Assembly (NCBI RefSeq): GCF_003671765.1 | Contig: NZ_QPIB01000037.1 | Coordinates: forward strand, 36,055 to 100,054 | DNA from: Xenophilus sp. E41 | GTDB lineage: Bacteria > Pseudomonadota > Gammaproteobacteria > Burkholderiales > Burkholderiaceae_C | Direction of reading: 5' to 3' | Length of the DNA: 64,000 nucleotides | Shown here: piece after piece, positions 25,952-34,849 of the stretch | How positions within the stretch are numbered: position 1 is the first letter of the stretch | Layout of the letters: every line of letters starts with the position of its first letter | Program-made: the position numbers and the translations under genes | Notes under the pieces: model-generated | The model's input: only the letters and a program-made list of their open reading frames with translations | Databases searched by the model: none | Told to the model about the DNA's origin: nothing

Positions 25952-26629
25952 ATGACGCCTCGCGTTCGCATCCCGCGCTTCCTGTCGTACGCCGCCCTGG
26001 CACTCGCGGCGGGCGGCGCCGGCGCGGGCGGCCACTTCGACGTCGACGATGCCGACACGCTGGCCCCCGGTCGCTGCCAGGTCGAGCTCTGGGCCGGGCG
26101 CGCCGACGCCACGGCGACCGGCTTCCAGCACATCGGCCCGGCCTGCCGCGTCGGGCCGGTCGAACTGGGCTTGAACCTCGACCGCTCGGCGTCGCCGGAC
26201 GCCCGCAGCCGCAGCGTGGGCCCGGCCGTCAAGTGGACCTGGTACGGCGGGCCCGACGAGCCGCTGCGCGCCGCGCTCGAGTTCGCCGCCTCCTGGGACC
26301 TGCGCAACCACGGCAGCCCCAGCCGCCAGTGGCTGCTGCCCGTGACCTGGCAGCCGCTGCCGAGCCTGCAACTGCATGCCAACCTCGGCGCCGACTGGGC
26401 CGCGGGCACCGGCGTCCGCACGCGTCGCGTCGGCGCGGCCGCCGAGTGGGCCGTGGACGAGAAGGTGTCGTTCATCCTTGAACGCAACCGCGCCCAGGGC
26501 GCATGGACCACGCGAGGTGGCCTGCGCTTCGGCCTCACGCCGCTGCTGACGCTGGACCTCAGCGCCGCCAAGGTGCGGCCCGGCGGCGCGGTCTACACGG
26601 TGGGACTGAGCCACGAGTTCGGGCGCTGA
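25952..26629 (+). CDS. Secreted beta-barrel-like hypothetical protein
   Basis: 225 aa. N-terminal signal peptide (hydrophobic ALALAAGGAGAG after two Arg), then alternating strands (CQVELWAGRAD, VGPVELGLNLDRS, PAVKWTWYGG, LRAALEFAASWDL, LHANLGADWAAG) and a C-terminal YTVGLSHEFGR ending near an aromatic residue. This looks like an outer-membrane beta barrel or periplasmic beta-rich protein; no named family recognised. Convergent with chaC. Confidence 0.75.
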   Translation: MTPRVRIPRFLSYAALALAAGGAGAGGHFDVDDADTLAPGRCQVELWAGRADATATGFQHIGPACRVGPVELGLNLDRSASPDARSRSVGPAVKWTWYGGPDEPLRAALEFAASWDLRNHGSPSRQWLLPVTWQPLPSLQLHANLGADWAAGTGVRTRRVGAAAEWAVDEKVSFILERNRAQGAWTTRGGLRFGLTPLLTLDLSAAKVRPGGAVYTVGLSHEFGR

Positions 26630-26650
26630 GCTGGCCCGGCCTCGCTTCTC

Positions 26651-26712
26651 AAGCCCGATCGGGCTCCCGCGCCCGTCCCGCCTGCGCAAGCAGCTATGGA
26701 TTCGATAGCACG
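26651..26712 (-). repeat. GCTAT-N6-ATAGC repeat, copy supplying the chaC stop
   Basis: On the minus strand it reads TGCTATCGAATCCATAGCTG followed by CTTGCGC and GGGACGGGCGC blocks. The core palindrome GCTAT/ATAGC encodes the last residues of ChaC (V-L-S-N-P) and its TAG stop. Related copies are listed at 33751, 38669, 51523, 56541, 60821 and 63671. Confidence 0.75.
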
Positions 26713-27479
26713 GAAGGCGTGGAGGCCGCCGCGCCCGGCATGGCCTGCACGCCCTCGCGCGTGGCAATGGCAGCCGGTGGCGCCGGGGGCAGTTGCGCCA
26801 GCGCTGCGCGCAGCCGCTCGATCGCGGCGTCGCGGATGCCCAGGCGCGTCAGGGTCTCGACGGTCTGTTCGAAATACGCACGGCAGGAGCCCAGGCTGCC
26901 GGCGGCGGTGGCGATGTGGCGCACCGCCTCCTCGGGTCGCAGGGCGCCGGCGTAACGCGGGTGGCGCCGGTTGGCCACGAAGGTGAGGGCGCGGCTGCGC
27001 TGGCCGCCGATGTCGGCCTGCACCCAGCGCGCGTCGTAGGTGCCGCCGAGCATCTCGCGGCGCCACAGCAGCGTCAGCTCGGTGCGCACCTGCTCGGGCG
27101 CGATGCGAAAGCCGATGCCGCGGCAGCCGCCGCCCCGGTCCAGCGCCAGCATCAGGCCGGGCTCCTCGGGCGTGCCGCGGGCGGTGTAGAGCCACAGGCA
27201 TAAGCGGCGCGACCAGCCGCGCACGGTGGCGGGCAGGGCGTCGAGGTAGTGGAAGGCCGGGTTCCACATCAGCGAGCCGTAGCCGAAGAGCCACAGCGGC
27301 TCGTCGGCCGGATGCGTGGCCAGCGTCTCGTCCAGCGAGGCGGCCAGTTCCTCGTCGCTGCGCAGCACCATGCCCGGCGGCGCGCTGGCGCGCAGCGCGG
27401 CCAGCAGGCTGCCGTCGTGCAGGCGCTCGCGCGTCACCGGGCCGTCGACGGTGGGAAAGAGGAGCTTGGGCGTGGGCAT
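26694..27479 (-). CDS. chaC: ChaC-like gamma-glutamylcyclotransferase
   Basis: 261 aa. Substrate-loop motif G-Y-G-S at residues 66-69 (WLFGYGSLMWNPAF), RGWSRRLCLWLYTARGTPEEPG, LALDRGGGCRGIGFRI and WRREMLGGTYDARWV follow ChaC. The family cleaves glutathione (or gamma-glutamyl peptides) to 5-oxoproline. The C-terminal 30 residues are low-complexity Pro/Ala and end within a repeat element. Single gene, cytosolic. Confidence 0.93.
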   Translation of the reverse strand: MPTPKLLFPTVDGPVTRERLHDGSLLAALRASAPPGMVLRSDEELAASLDETLATHPADEPLWLFGYGSLMWNPAFHYLDALPATVRGWSRRLCLWLYTARGTPEEPGLMLALDRGGGCRGIGFRIAPEQVRTELTLLWRREMLGGTYDARWVQADIGGQRSRALTFVANRRHPRYAGALRPEEAVRHIATAAGSLGSCRAYFEQTVETLTRLGIRDAAIERLRAALAQLPPAPPAAIATREGVQAMPGAAASTPSVLSNP

Positions 27480-27562
27480 GAGAGGGCGGCAACGGGCCGG
27501 GTGCGATGGAGCAAGGATAGGACCCGCACGCGCCGGTTCCGCCGCGCCGGTCTCCTGCGGGA

Positions 27563-27590
27563 CAAAAAAGAACGGCGCCCGAAGGCGCCG
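27563..27590 (-). terminator. Rho-independent terminator of tctBA
   Basis: Minus strand: CGGCGCC-TTCG-GGCGCCG, a perfect 7 bp stem with a tetraloop, followed by GTTCTTTTTT. It lies about 25 bp after the tctA stop at 27616. Confidence 0.9.
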
Positions 27591-27615
27591 ACGCAGCTGG
27601 GGCCCGACAGGCCCG

Positions 27616-29127
27616 TCACTCCTCGACGAAGGCCTCTTCGCGCTTGGCCTTCACGGCCGGCAGCAGCACAATCACCAGCAGCGCCGCCGCCACGATCAGC
27701 AGGCCGGCCGAGATCGGCCGCGTGACCAGCACCGACCAGTCGCCGCGCGAGAGCAGCAGGGCGCGGCGCAGGTTCTCTTCCATCATCGGCCCCAGGATGA
27801 AGCCCAGCAGCAGCGGCGCGGGCTCGCACTTGAGCTTGAGGAAGGCGTAGCCGACGATGCCGAAGATCGCCACCATCCACACGTCGAAGGTGTTGTTGTT
27901 CTCCGAATAGACGCCCACGGCGCAGAACAGCACGATCGCGGGGAAGAGCCACTTGTAGGGAATGGTCAGCAGCTTGATCCAGATGCCGATCATCGGCAGG
28001 TTCAGGATGATGAGCATCAGGTTGCCGATCCACATCGAGGCGATCAGGCCCCAGAAGAGTTCGGGGTTGCTGGTCATCACCTGCGGGCCGGGCTGGATGT
28101 TGTGGATGGTCATCGCGCCCACCATCAGCGCCATCACCGGGTTGGGCGGAATGCCCAGCGTCAGCAGCGGGATGAAGGAGGTCTGGGCGCCGGCGTTGTT
28201 GGCCGACTCGGGGCCCGCCACGCCGCGGATGTTGCCCTTGCCGAAGGCTTCCTCGCCGGGCTTGCGCTTGATCTTCTTCTCGATCGTGTACGACGCGAAG
28301 GACGACAGCAGCGCGCCACCGCCGGGCAGGATGCCCAGGGCGGAGCCCAGGGCCGTGCCGCGCAGCACCGCGGGTGTCATGCGCTTGAAGTCCTCCTTGG
28401 TCGGCCACAGGCCTTTGACCTTCGAGGTGAAGACCTCGCGGCTCTCCTCGGGCTGCGACAGGTTGCCGATGATCTCGCCGTAGCCGAACACGCCCATGGC
28501 GATGGCGATGAAGCCGATGCCGTCGGTCAGTTCGGGAATGTCGAAGGAGTAGCGTGCGACGCCGGAGTTCACGTCGGTGCCGACCAGGCCGAGCGCGAGG
28601 CCCAGCAGGATCATCGTGATCGCCTTGAGCAGCGAGCCCGAGGCCAGCACCACGGCACCGATCAGGCCCAGGATCATCAGCGAGAAGTACTCGGCCGGGC
28701 CGAACTTGAAGGCCAGTTCAGTCAGCGGCGGTGCGAAGGCGGCCAGGATGATGGTGCCCACGCAGCCGGCGAAGAAGGAACCCAGGCCGGCCGCGGCGAG
28801 CGCTGGCCCGGCGCGGCCCTTGCGCGCCATCTGGTAGCCGTCGATCACGGTGACCACCGAGGAGGACTCGCCCGGCAGGTTGACCAGGATGGCGGTGGTC
28901 GACCCGCCGTACTGCGCGCCGTAGTAGATGCCGGCCAGCATGATGAGCGCCGACACCGGCGGCAGCGCGTAGGTGGCCGGCAGCAGCATCGCGATCGTCG
29001 CGACCGGGCCGATGCCCGGCAGCACGCCGATCAGCGTGCCCAGCAGGCAGCCGACGAAGGCGTAGACGAGGTTCTGGAAAGTGAAGGCGACGCCGAAGCC
29101 AATCGCCAGGTTGTCGAAGAGTTCCAT
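27616..29127 (-). CDS. tctA: Tripartite tricarboxylate transporter, large membrane subunit TctA
   Basis: 503 aa with about 12 membrane helices. Conserved PGIGPVATIAMLLPATYALPP and YYGAQYGGSTTAILVNLPGESSSVVT motifs of TctA, and a second half with PGGGALLSSFASYTIEKK (the internal duplicate). With TctB and a periplasmic TctC it forms a secondary transporter for citrate-like or other carboxylates. Preceded by tctB (34 bp gap) and followed by a strong terminator. No tctC lies nearby. Confidence 0.97.
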   Translation of the reverse strand: MELFDNLAIGFGVAFTFQNLVYAFVGCLLGTLIGVLPGIGPVATIAMLLPATYALPPVSALIMLAGIYYGAQYGGSTTAILVNLPGESSSVVTVIDGYQMARKGRAGPALAAAGLGSFFAGCVGTIILAAFAPPLTELAFKFGPAEYFSLMILGLIGAVVLASGSLLKAITMILLGLALGLVGTDVNSGVARYSFDIPELTDGIGFIAIAMGVFGYGEIIGNLSQPEESREVFTSKVKGLWPTKEDFKRMTPAVLRGTALGSALGILPGGGALLSSFASYTIEKKIKRKPGEEAFGKGNIRGVAGPESANNAGAQTSFIPLLTLGIPPNPVMALMVGAMTIHNIQPGPQVMTSNPELFWGLIASMWIGNLMLIILNLPMIGIWIKLLTIPYKWLFPAIVLFCAVGVYSENNNTFDVWMVAIFGIVGYAFLKLKCEPAPLLLGFILGPMMEENLRRALLLSRGDWSVLVTRPISAGLLIVAAALLVIVLLPAVKAKREEAFVEE

Positions 29128-29161
29128 GGGGCCGGAGCGGATGTCTCGTTGTAGGTGGGTG

Positions 29162-29647
29162 TCAGGCGACGAAGGTGGGCCACACGGGGAACTGCAGCTT
29201 GAGCGCGACGACGAAGGCCAGGTAGCTGCCGATGGCGAGGATGGTCGCCAGCACGGCCGAGCCCTTGAGGCTGAACTTGTCGCCGGCCAGGCCGGCGATG
29301 AAGGTCAGGGCGTAGATGGCGACGATCAGCCCCATCGGCGGCAGCCCGATGCTCGGCAGGCCGCCCAGCAGCACGCCGAACATGATGTTGGCGCCGATGA
29401 TGAAGACCAGCGGCTTCCAGGCGATGCGGCCCACGGGCTCGCCGTCCGAGGTCTCGACGATCATCGATTTGGCCGTGATGAGCACGCCCATGACCGCGAT
29501 CAGGATTCCGACAATCAGCGGGAAGTAGCCCGGCCCCATGCGGGCGCCGGTGCCGACGTTGTAGGTGGTGGCGCCCCAGGCGAAGGCCACGCCGAAGGCG
29601 CAGAACAGCGCGCCGGAAAAGAAGTCTCTCTGACTCTTGATCTTCAC
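29162..29647 (-). CDS. tctB: Tripartite tricarboxylate transporter, small membrane subunit TctB
   Basis: 161 aa from a GTG at 29647 with an AGGAGA ribosome-binding site 8 bp upstream; the longer ATG frame from 29773 is less likely. Four membrane helices, with GTGARMGPGYFPLIVGILIA, the usual TctB signature (M-G-P-G-Y-F-P). Small partner of TctA. Confidence 0.92.
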   Translation of the reverse strand: MKIKSQRDFFSGALFCAFGVAFAWGATTYNVGTGARMGPGYFPLIVGILIAVMGVLITAKSMIVETSDGEPVGRIAWKPLVFIIGANIMFGVLLGGLPSIGLPPMGLIVAIYALTFIAGLAGDKFSLKGSAVLATILAIGSYLAFVVALKLQFPVWPTFVA

Positions 29648-29763
29648 CCTGGAAGTCTCCTCGTATCGTTTGCGGATCGCACGGGCGCAGACGCCCGCCG
29701 TGAAGGGCACGGGAAGTGCGAGGGCGATCGTAGGAAGAGCCGCTGCCGCCGTGGATGACGGAA

Positions 29764-29783
29764 ACATTGCCATTCGGCAATGT
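29764..29783. promoter_or_regulatory. Perfect palindrome between tctE-like kinase and tctB
   Basis: ACATTGCC-ATTC-GGCAATGT, 8 bp arms, in the 158 bp gap between the kinase stop (29806) and tctB (29647). No T-run follows on the minus strand, so it is more likely an operator for the TctD-like regulator, or a processing hairpin, than a terminator. Confidence 0.55.
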
Positions 29784-29805
29784 GGGCGCTGCGGTGAGGG
29801 GGCGG

Positions 29806-31167
29806 TCAGCCGTGGCGCGGCAGCTCGATGCGCACCTGCAGGCCCGGCGCGGCGTCGGCGTAGTGCACCTGCCCGCCGTGCAGTGCGACCACCGCATGCA
29901 CGCTGGCCAGGCCCAGGCCCTGGCCGGGCAGCTCGGGCCTGAGGCGCACGAAGCGCGTGCCGATGCGCTCGCGCTCGGCCGGCGGCACGCCGGGGCCGTC
30001 GTCGCGCACCGTGAGCACCGCGCGGCCGTCGTCCCAGTGCGCGCCGGCCGTCACGGTGCAGCCCGTGCCGCCGTACTTGAGCGCGTTGTCCACCAGGTTG
30101 GCCACCACGCCGGCCAGCAGGTCGCGGTCGCCGGGCACCACGACCTCCTCGTCGGCCGCCTCCCGCTGCAGCGTGGCGCCCTGGGCCTCGGCCACCGCGT
30201 CGTATAGCTCCAGCACGTCGTCCACGATGGTGTGCAGCGCCACGGGCGCGAAGTCGCGGCGGCGCGCGCCGGCCTCGGCTTCGGCGATCTGCAGCAGCTT
30301 CTCGAACACCAGGCCGAGCGCCTCGAGTTCGGCGATGGCGGTGGCGACGGCCTGCTCGCGCTCGCTCGGCGGCACGCCCTCGGCCTGGGCCGCGCGCAGG
30401 CCCAGCAGCACGCGCGTGAGGGGGGTGCGCAGGTTGTGGGCGATGGTGTCGGACACGTGCCGCACGCCGGCCATCAGCGACTCGATGCGGTCGAGCATCG
30501 CGTTGATGTCCTGCCCAAGGCGGGCGAACTCGTCGTCCTGCGCCTCCACCACCACGCGCTCGCGCAGGTCGCCGTCGGCGATGCGCGTGGCGGTGTGGCG
30601 CACCGCACCCACGGCCCGGTCCAGCTCCTGGCGGAACACGAAGACGCCGCCCACCAGCAGCAGCAGCGCGACCACGCCGGCCGCGGCGCTGGCGCTGACG
30701 ACCAGCGACTCCAGCGTCTCCTGGTCGCGCAGGTCGTGGCCCACCACCAGCACATGGCCGTCGGCCAGCCGCCGCTGCGCCAGGTAGCCGGTGACGGGCT
30801 CGCCGCGGCGCAGGGCGCGGCGCTGGCCGTCGCTGTCGCCCATGCCCTCGGGCAGCGCGTCGAGGTTGCCGGCCAGGCGCCGGCCGTCGGGTGCGGCCAG
30901 CAGGTACATCTCCTCGTCGGACTGTCGGCCGTCGGCCAGCGCCGCATCGATCGCCTGCACGACGCCGGCGGCGCCTTCACCGTCGAAGCGCGCGACCAGC
31001 TGCTGCACGGTGACCCCCACCTGGCGCGCGATGCGCTGGTGCAGCACGCCCACCGTCTGCAGGTAGACGATGGCCAGCGCCGCCATCATGGTGATGGCCA
31101 CCAGCACGGCGTACTGGAAAGCGAGCCGGAAGCCCGCCGAGGCCCACAGGCGGCGCAGAGTGCCCAT
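29806..31167 (-). CDS. TctE-like membrane sensor histidine kinase
   Basis: 453 aa from the ATG at 31167, overlapping the regulator stop by one base (TGATG). First membrane helix about 14-36, periplasmic domain to about 155, second helix (VVALLLLVGGVFVFRQ), HAMP, then HisKA with the phosphoacceptor in VSDTIAHNLRTPLTRVLLGL; Asn follows the His where Asp or Glu is commoner. HATPase_c: NLVDNALKYGG, DDGPGVPP, GQGLGLASVHAV. Placement just upstream of tctBA suggests control of carboxylate uptake, as TctDE do for tctCBA. Confidence 0.92.
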   Translation of the reverse strand: MGTLRRLWASAGFRLAFQYAVLVAITMMAALAIVYLQTVGVLHQRIARQVGVTVQQLVARFDGEGAAGVVQAIDAALADGRQSDEEMYLLAAPDGRRLAGNLDALPEGMGDSDGQRRALRRGEPVTGYLAQRRLADGHVLVVGHDLRDQETLESLVVSASAAAGVVALLLLVGGVFVFRQELDRAVGAVRHTATRIADGDLRERVVVEAQDDEFARLGQDINAMLDRIESLMAGVRHVSDTIAHNLRTPLTRVLLGLRAAQAEGVPPSEREQAVATAIAELEALGLVFEKLLQIAEAEAGARRRDFAPVALHTIVDDVLELYDAVAEAQGATLQREAADEEVVVPGDRDLLAGVVANLVDNALKYGGTGCTVTAGAHWDDGRAVLTVRDDGPGVPPAERERIGTRFVRLRPELPGQGLGLASVHAVVALHGGQVHYADAAPGLQVRIELPRHG

Positions 31168-31892
31168 CAGGCCGGCGGCGGGTCGGGCGCGTCGGGCGCG
31201 GCCAGGCGGTAGCCCACGCCCCGCTCGGTGTGGATGAGCGAGGGCCCGCCCGCTGCATCGAGCTTGGTGCGCAGGCGGCTGATCTGCACGTCGATCACGT
31301 TGGTCTGCGGGTCGAACTGGTAGTCCCACACGGCCTCGAGCAGCATGGTGCGCGTCATCACCTGCCCGGCGTTGAGCATCAGGCAGGCCAGCAGGCGGAA
31401 CTCGCGCGGCTGCAGCGCGATGGCGCGGCCCGCGCGCTCGACCTTGCGGCTGCCCAGATCCAGCCGCAGGTCGGCCACCTGCAGCACGCGCAGCTCGGGG
31501 CCGGTGCGCGAGCGGCGCACCAGCGCCTCGGCGCGCGCGGCCAGCTCGGAAAAGGCGAAGGGCTTGGCGAGGTAGTCGTCGCCGCCGGCCTTGAGGCCGC
31601 GCACGCGCTCGTCGAGCGCGCTCAGCGCGCTGAGCACCAGCACGGGGGTGCGCAGGCCCAGGTTGCGCAGCGTCGAGAGGATCGACAGGCCGTCCACGCC
31701 GTTGGGCAGCATGCGGTCGAGGATGACCAGGTCCCAGGCCTCGCCCGTGGCGCGCGCCAGCGCATCGGCCCCGTCGCGGCACACGACCGCCACGTGCCCC
31801 ATGCCACGGAAGCCGTCGGCGATGTAGCGGGCGTTGGCCTCGTCGTCCTCGATCACCAGGCAGCGCCACATGGCGCTGGGCGGTGCGCTCAT
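31167..31892 (-). CDS. TctD-like OmpR-family response regulator
   Basis: 241 aa; ATG 31892 overlaps the recJ stop (ATGA), and ATG 31871 (MWRCLVIEDDEAN) is an alternative. Receiver with EDD, phosphoacceptor Asp in LVILDRMLPNGVDG, LVLSALSALDE and LAKPFAFSEL. C-terminal winged helix: LQPREFRLLACLMLNAGQVMTRTMLLEAVW, NVIDVQISRLRTKLD, IHTERGVGYRL. Second gene of the recJ-regulator-kinase run. Confidence 0.93.
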   Translation of the reverse strand: MSAPPSAMWRCLVIEDDEANARYIADGFRGMGHVAVVCRDGADALARATGEAWDLVILDRMLPNGVDGLSILSTLRNLGLRTPVLVLSALSALDERVRGLKAGGDDYLAKPFAFSELAARAEALVRRSRTGPELRVLQVADLRLDLGSRKVERAGRAIALQPREFRLLACLMLNAGQVMTRTMLLEAVWDYQFDPQTNVIDVQISRLRTKLDAAGGPSLIHTERGVGYRLAAPDAPDPPPA

Positions 31893-33766
31893 CGGTCGTC
31901 CTCGCCGCCGCCGGGCCGCCCCAAGGCGGCGAGCGCCCCGTCGGGGCTGAGCGCTGCGGCTCTTGCGTCGCCTGCGCGACGCGGGACAGCGCGAAGGGAC
32001 GGCGCCTCAGGCGACGTCTCGTCCAGCGGACCACGCGCAGCGGGGGAGCGTGGGGGCTCCATTTCCATGCCTTCCACCATGAGCCGCAATCGCCGTGTGC
32101 CTTGCCACTCGTCGGCATCGAGCCGGAAAGCCAGCTTCACGCGTGCGGGCAGCGGCTCGGTGTGGCCGAACCAGATGCCGTCGATGGGCTGGCCCTGCAG
32201 ACGCAGCTTGAGCGCCAGATGCTTTTCGCCGACCAGGCGCTGCGAGACGACCTCGACCTCGTCGCTGAAGGTCGGCGGCGCGAAGCCCTGGCCCCAGACC
32301 TCGCGGTGCAGCGTGTCGACCAGGTCGATGCGCAGGTACTCGCGCGCCAGCGGGCCGTCGGTGTCGAGCCGGCGGGTGAGCGTGGCGGCGTCCAGCCATT
32401 CGTGCGCCACCTGGGCGAAGGCGCGCTCGAAGGTCTCGAACTGGTCGCGTGCCACGGTGCAGCCGGCCGCCATCGCGTGGCCGCCGAAGCGCAGCAGCAC
32501 GCCGGGGTGGCGCTTGGCCACCAGGTCGAGCGCATCGCGCAGGTGGAAGCCGGGGATGGAGCGGCCCGAGCCCTTCAGCTCGTGCGACTTGCCGTCGGCC
32601 GCACTGGCGGCGAAGACGAAGGTCGGGCGATGGTGCAGGTCCTTGATGCGCGAGGCGACGATGCCGACCACGCCTTCGTGGAAGTCCACGTCGAACACGC
32701 TGATCGCGGAGGGTGGTGTCTCGTTGTCATCGAACAGCGACTCGGCCAGCAGCAGCGCCTGCTCGCGCATGCCGCCCTCGATGTCGCGCCGCTCGCGGTT
32801 GATGCCGTCGAGCATGCGCGCCAGTTCGGCGCAGCGACCGGGGTCGTCGCTGAGCAGGCACTCGATGCCCAAAGTCATGTCGGCCAGGCGGCCGGCGGCA
32901 TTGATGCGCGGGCCGAGGGCGAAGCCGAAGTCGAAGGTGGTCGCCGCCTCGGCCTTGCGGCCCGCCGCCTGGAAGAGGGCCGCCACGCCGTGCGGCAGCG
33001 CCCCGGCGCGGATGCGCTTGAGGCCCTGGGCGACCAGGCGACGGTTGTTGGCGTCGAGCTTCACCACGTCGGCGACGGTGCCCAGGGCGACGAGGGGGAG
33101 CAGGGTGTCGAGCTTGGGCTGCGCGCCGTCCGGAAACGCCCCACGCGCCCGCAGCTCTGCCCGCAGCGCCATCAGCACATAGAACATCACGCCCACGCCG
33201 GCGATGCTCTTGCTCTCGAACTCGCAGCCGGGCTGGTTGGGGTTCACCAGCACGTCCGCCTCTGGAAGCACGGGCCCGGGCAGGTGATGGTCGGTGACGA
33301 GCACCGTGAGCCCGAGCGCCTTGGCCCTGGCCACGCCGTCCACGCTGGCGATGCCGTTGTCCACGGTGATGAGCACCTCGGCGCCGGTGGCGGCCACGCG
33401 CTCGGCGATCGGCGGCGTGAGGCCGTAGCCGTCGACCACGCGATCGGGCACCAGGTAGTTCACATGGCGCGCGCCCAGCAGGCGCAGGCCGCGCACGGCG
33501 ACCGCGCAGGCAGTGGCGCCGTCGCAGTCGTAATCGGCCACCACGCACAGGCGCCGGCCGGCGCGAATCGCATCGGCCAGCAGCACGGCAGCCTCGCGCG
33601 TGCCCTTCATGGTGGCGGGCGGCAGCAGGCGTGCCAAGCCGTCGTCGAGGTCGGCAGCCGACAGCACGCCGCGCGCCGCATACAGGCGCGCCAGCAGCGG
33701 GTGCACGCCGGCCTGCTCCAGCGCCCAGGCGCTGCGGGGCGGGATCTCTCTTGCTACGATTTTCAT
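31889..33766 (-). CDS. recJ: Single-stranded-DNA-specific 5'-3' exonuclease RecJ
   Basis: 625 aa. DHH-family phosphoesterase: motif I DYDCDG at 78-83, motif II VDNGI, motif III DHH at 159-161, motif IV GTVADV, DHHA1 region GGHAMAAG, and a C-terminal OB-fold. Degrades single-stranded DNA in repair and recombination. The N-terminal M-K-I-V-A-R lies in a GCTAT repeat, and the last 59 residues or so (from about 567, MEMEPPRSPAARGPLDE) are low-complexity and encoded by a GC-rich repeat; both ends look remodelled by repeats. ATGA overlaps at both ends. Confidence 0.97.
   Translation of the reverse strand: MKIVAREIPPRSAWALEQAGVHPLLARLYAARGVLSAADLDDGLARLLPPATMKGTREAAVLLADAIRAGRRLCVVADYDCDGATACAVAVRGLRLLGARHVNYLVPDRVVDGYGLTPPIAERVAATGAEVLITVDNGIASVDGVARAKALGLTVLVTDHHLPGPVLPEADVLVNPNQPGCEFESKSIAGVGVMFYVLMALRAELRARGAFPDGAQPKLDTLLPLVALGTVADVVKLDANNRRLVAQGLKRIRAGALPHGVAALFQAAGRKAEAATTFDFGFALGPRINAAGRLADMTLGIECLLSDDPGRCAELARMLDGINRERRDIEGGMREQALLLAESLFDDNETPPSAISVFDVDFHEGVVGIVASRIKDLHHRPTFVFAASAADGKSHELKGSGRSIPGFHLRDALDLVAKRHPGVLLRFGGHAMAAGCTVARDQFETFERAFAQVAHEWLDAATLTRRLDTDGPLAREYLRIDLVDTLHREVWGQGFAPPTFSDEVEVVSQRLVGEKHLALKLRLQGQPIDGIWFGHTEPLPARVKLAFRLDADEWQGTRRLRLMVEGMEMEPPRSPAARGPLDETSPEAPSLRAVPRRAGDARAAALSPDGALAALGRPGGGEDDR
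31912..32052. repeat. Diverged GC-rich repeat forming the 3' end of recJ
   Basis: Carries CCGCCGGGCCGCCCCAAG, GCCCCGTCGGGG, CAGCGGACCACGCGCAGCGG and GGAGCGTGGGGGCT, the block order of the tandem repeat at 40785, with about 70 bp of extra sequence in the middle. Entirely inside the recJ reading frame. Confidence 0.65.
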
Positions 33767-33810
33767 AGCTGCTCGAGCACGCTGGACGGGCGCTGGCGGC
33801 CGAAACGGCT
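33751..33810 (+). repeat. GCTAT repeat spanning the COG4255 stop and recJ start
   Basis: TTGCTACGATTTTCATAGCTGCTCG... with the later GGACGGGCGCTGGCGGCCGA block shared with the copy at 38669. The stop of the upstream gene and the recJ ATG overlap (ATGA) inside this element. Confidence 0.7.
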
Positions 33811-34740
33811 CAGAAAACGCTGCACCAGGCCGCGTTGCACGGGGGCCCAGCGCTGCGCGACGCGGTCGCCGCAGAGCGTGAGGACGACGGCCTCACCGCG
33901 CCGGCTGCGGGCCAGCAGCTCGGCGATGGGGCCGGCGTCCAGGGCCTGCCAGGCGCGCGCCCAGGCTTCGCCGTCGTCCTGCAGGGCGGCATCGCGCAGC
34001 GATCCGTCGATGGTCGAAGCCACGGCGAGGGCCGGCGGGGCAGAGGGCAGCCGGCCGGTGCCGCTCAGCCAGAAGGAATTGATCGGCAGCAGGCCGCGCG
34101 CGGTGCGCTCGTCGTTCACCCGCGTGGTGTACAGCAGCATCTGCATCTCGTTCTGCAGCCGCCGCAGCGGCCGTGCCGCGTCGGACATGGGCAGCCACTG
34201 CGCGAGGGGCTGGCCGATGGCGCGGTCCGGCGAGGCGGTGGCCAGGCCGTCGAACAGCGCGCTGCGCGCCAGCCAGTGGCCGGGCCGCGCGGTGGCGAAG
34301 AGCGCGATGCCGTCCTCCTCGAAGAAGGGGCGCGCGGCGGCCAGCAGGGCGTCGGATTCGGCCGCTTCGATGGCCATGCGCGCAGGGTCGCCCAGCACCA
34401 CCTCGCTCATGCCGACCTGCCAGTGGCACAGCGTCACCTGGCCCCAGGCCGCGTCCCGCGCCCCGGGCAGGTCGGCGCGCTGCGCCTCCAGCGCGGCCCA
34501 GGGCAGCATGCCGTCGCCGGCCTGCAGGCCCCATGCGCGCGCCAGCGCGCGCTCGTGCGGGGGGGAGAGGGTCTCGTCGTCCTGCGCGTCCTGGTCCTGC
34601 ACCGCCAGGCGGGCCAGCAGGGCTTCGAGCTGCGGCAGCTGCAGCGTGGGCAGCGTGGCGCGGCAGGCCAGCGTCAGGCGGCCGGCGAAGGGAACGATCA
34701 GGGCGTGGGGCGGGCTCGCGTCACCGGGGGCAAGGGACAT
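33763..34740 (-). CDS. Conserved protein upstream of recJ (COG4255-like)
   Basis: 325 aa from the ATG at 34740 (MSLAPGDASPPHALIVPFAGR); a longer frame to 34851 would run into the lolC promoter region. Often labelled phosphoglycerate mutase in relatives, on weak grounds. It has LSPPHERALARAWGL, GQVTLCHWQVGMSEV, and RGLLPINSFWLSGTGRLP, a conserved Asn-Ser-Phe-Trp signature. No metal-binding set of an authentic phosphoglycerate mutase is visible, so function is unknown. ATGA-coupled to recJ. Confidence 0.85.
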   Translation of the reverse strand: MSLAPGDASPPHALIVPFAGRLTLACRATLPTLQLPQLEALLARLAVQDQDAQDDETLSPPHERALARAWGLQAGDGMLPWAALEAQRADLPGARDAAWGQVTLCHWQVGMSEVVLGDPARMAIEAAESDALLAAARPFFEEDGIALFATARPGHWLARSALFDGLATASPDRAIGQPLAQWLPMSDAARPLRRLQNEMQMLLYTTRVNDERTARGLLPINSFWLSGTGRLPSAPPALAVASTIDGSLRDAALQDDGEAWARAWQALDAGPIAELLARSRRGEAVVLTLCGDRVAQRWAPVQRGLVQRFLSRFGRQRPSSVLEQL

Positions 34741-34849
34741 GCCCCTATTGTCGCGCCCGCCATGGGGACACCAGGGGGCGATGCCACAATCCCCGCCACC
34801 TCCACTGCGGTGGCCGGCGGGCGTTGCGGCCCGCCCGGATCCCAACGAC

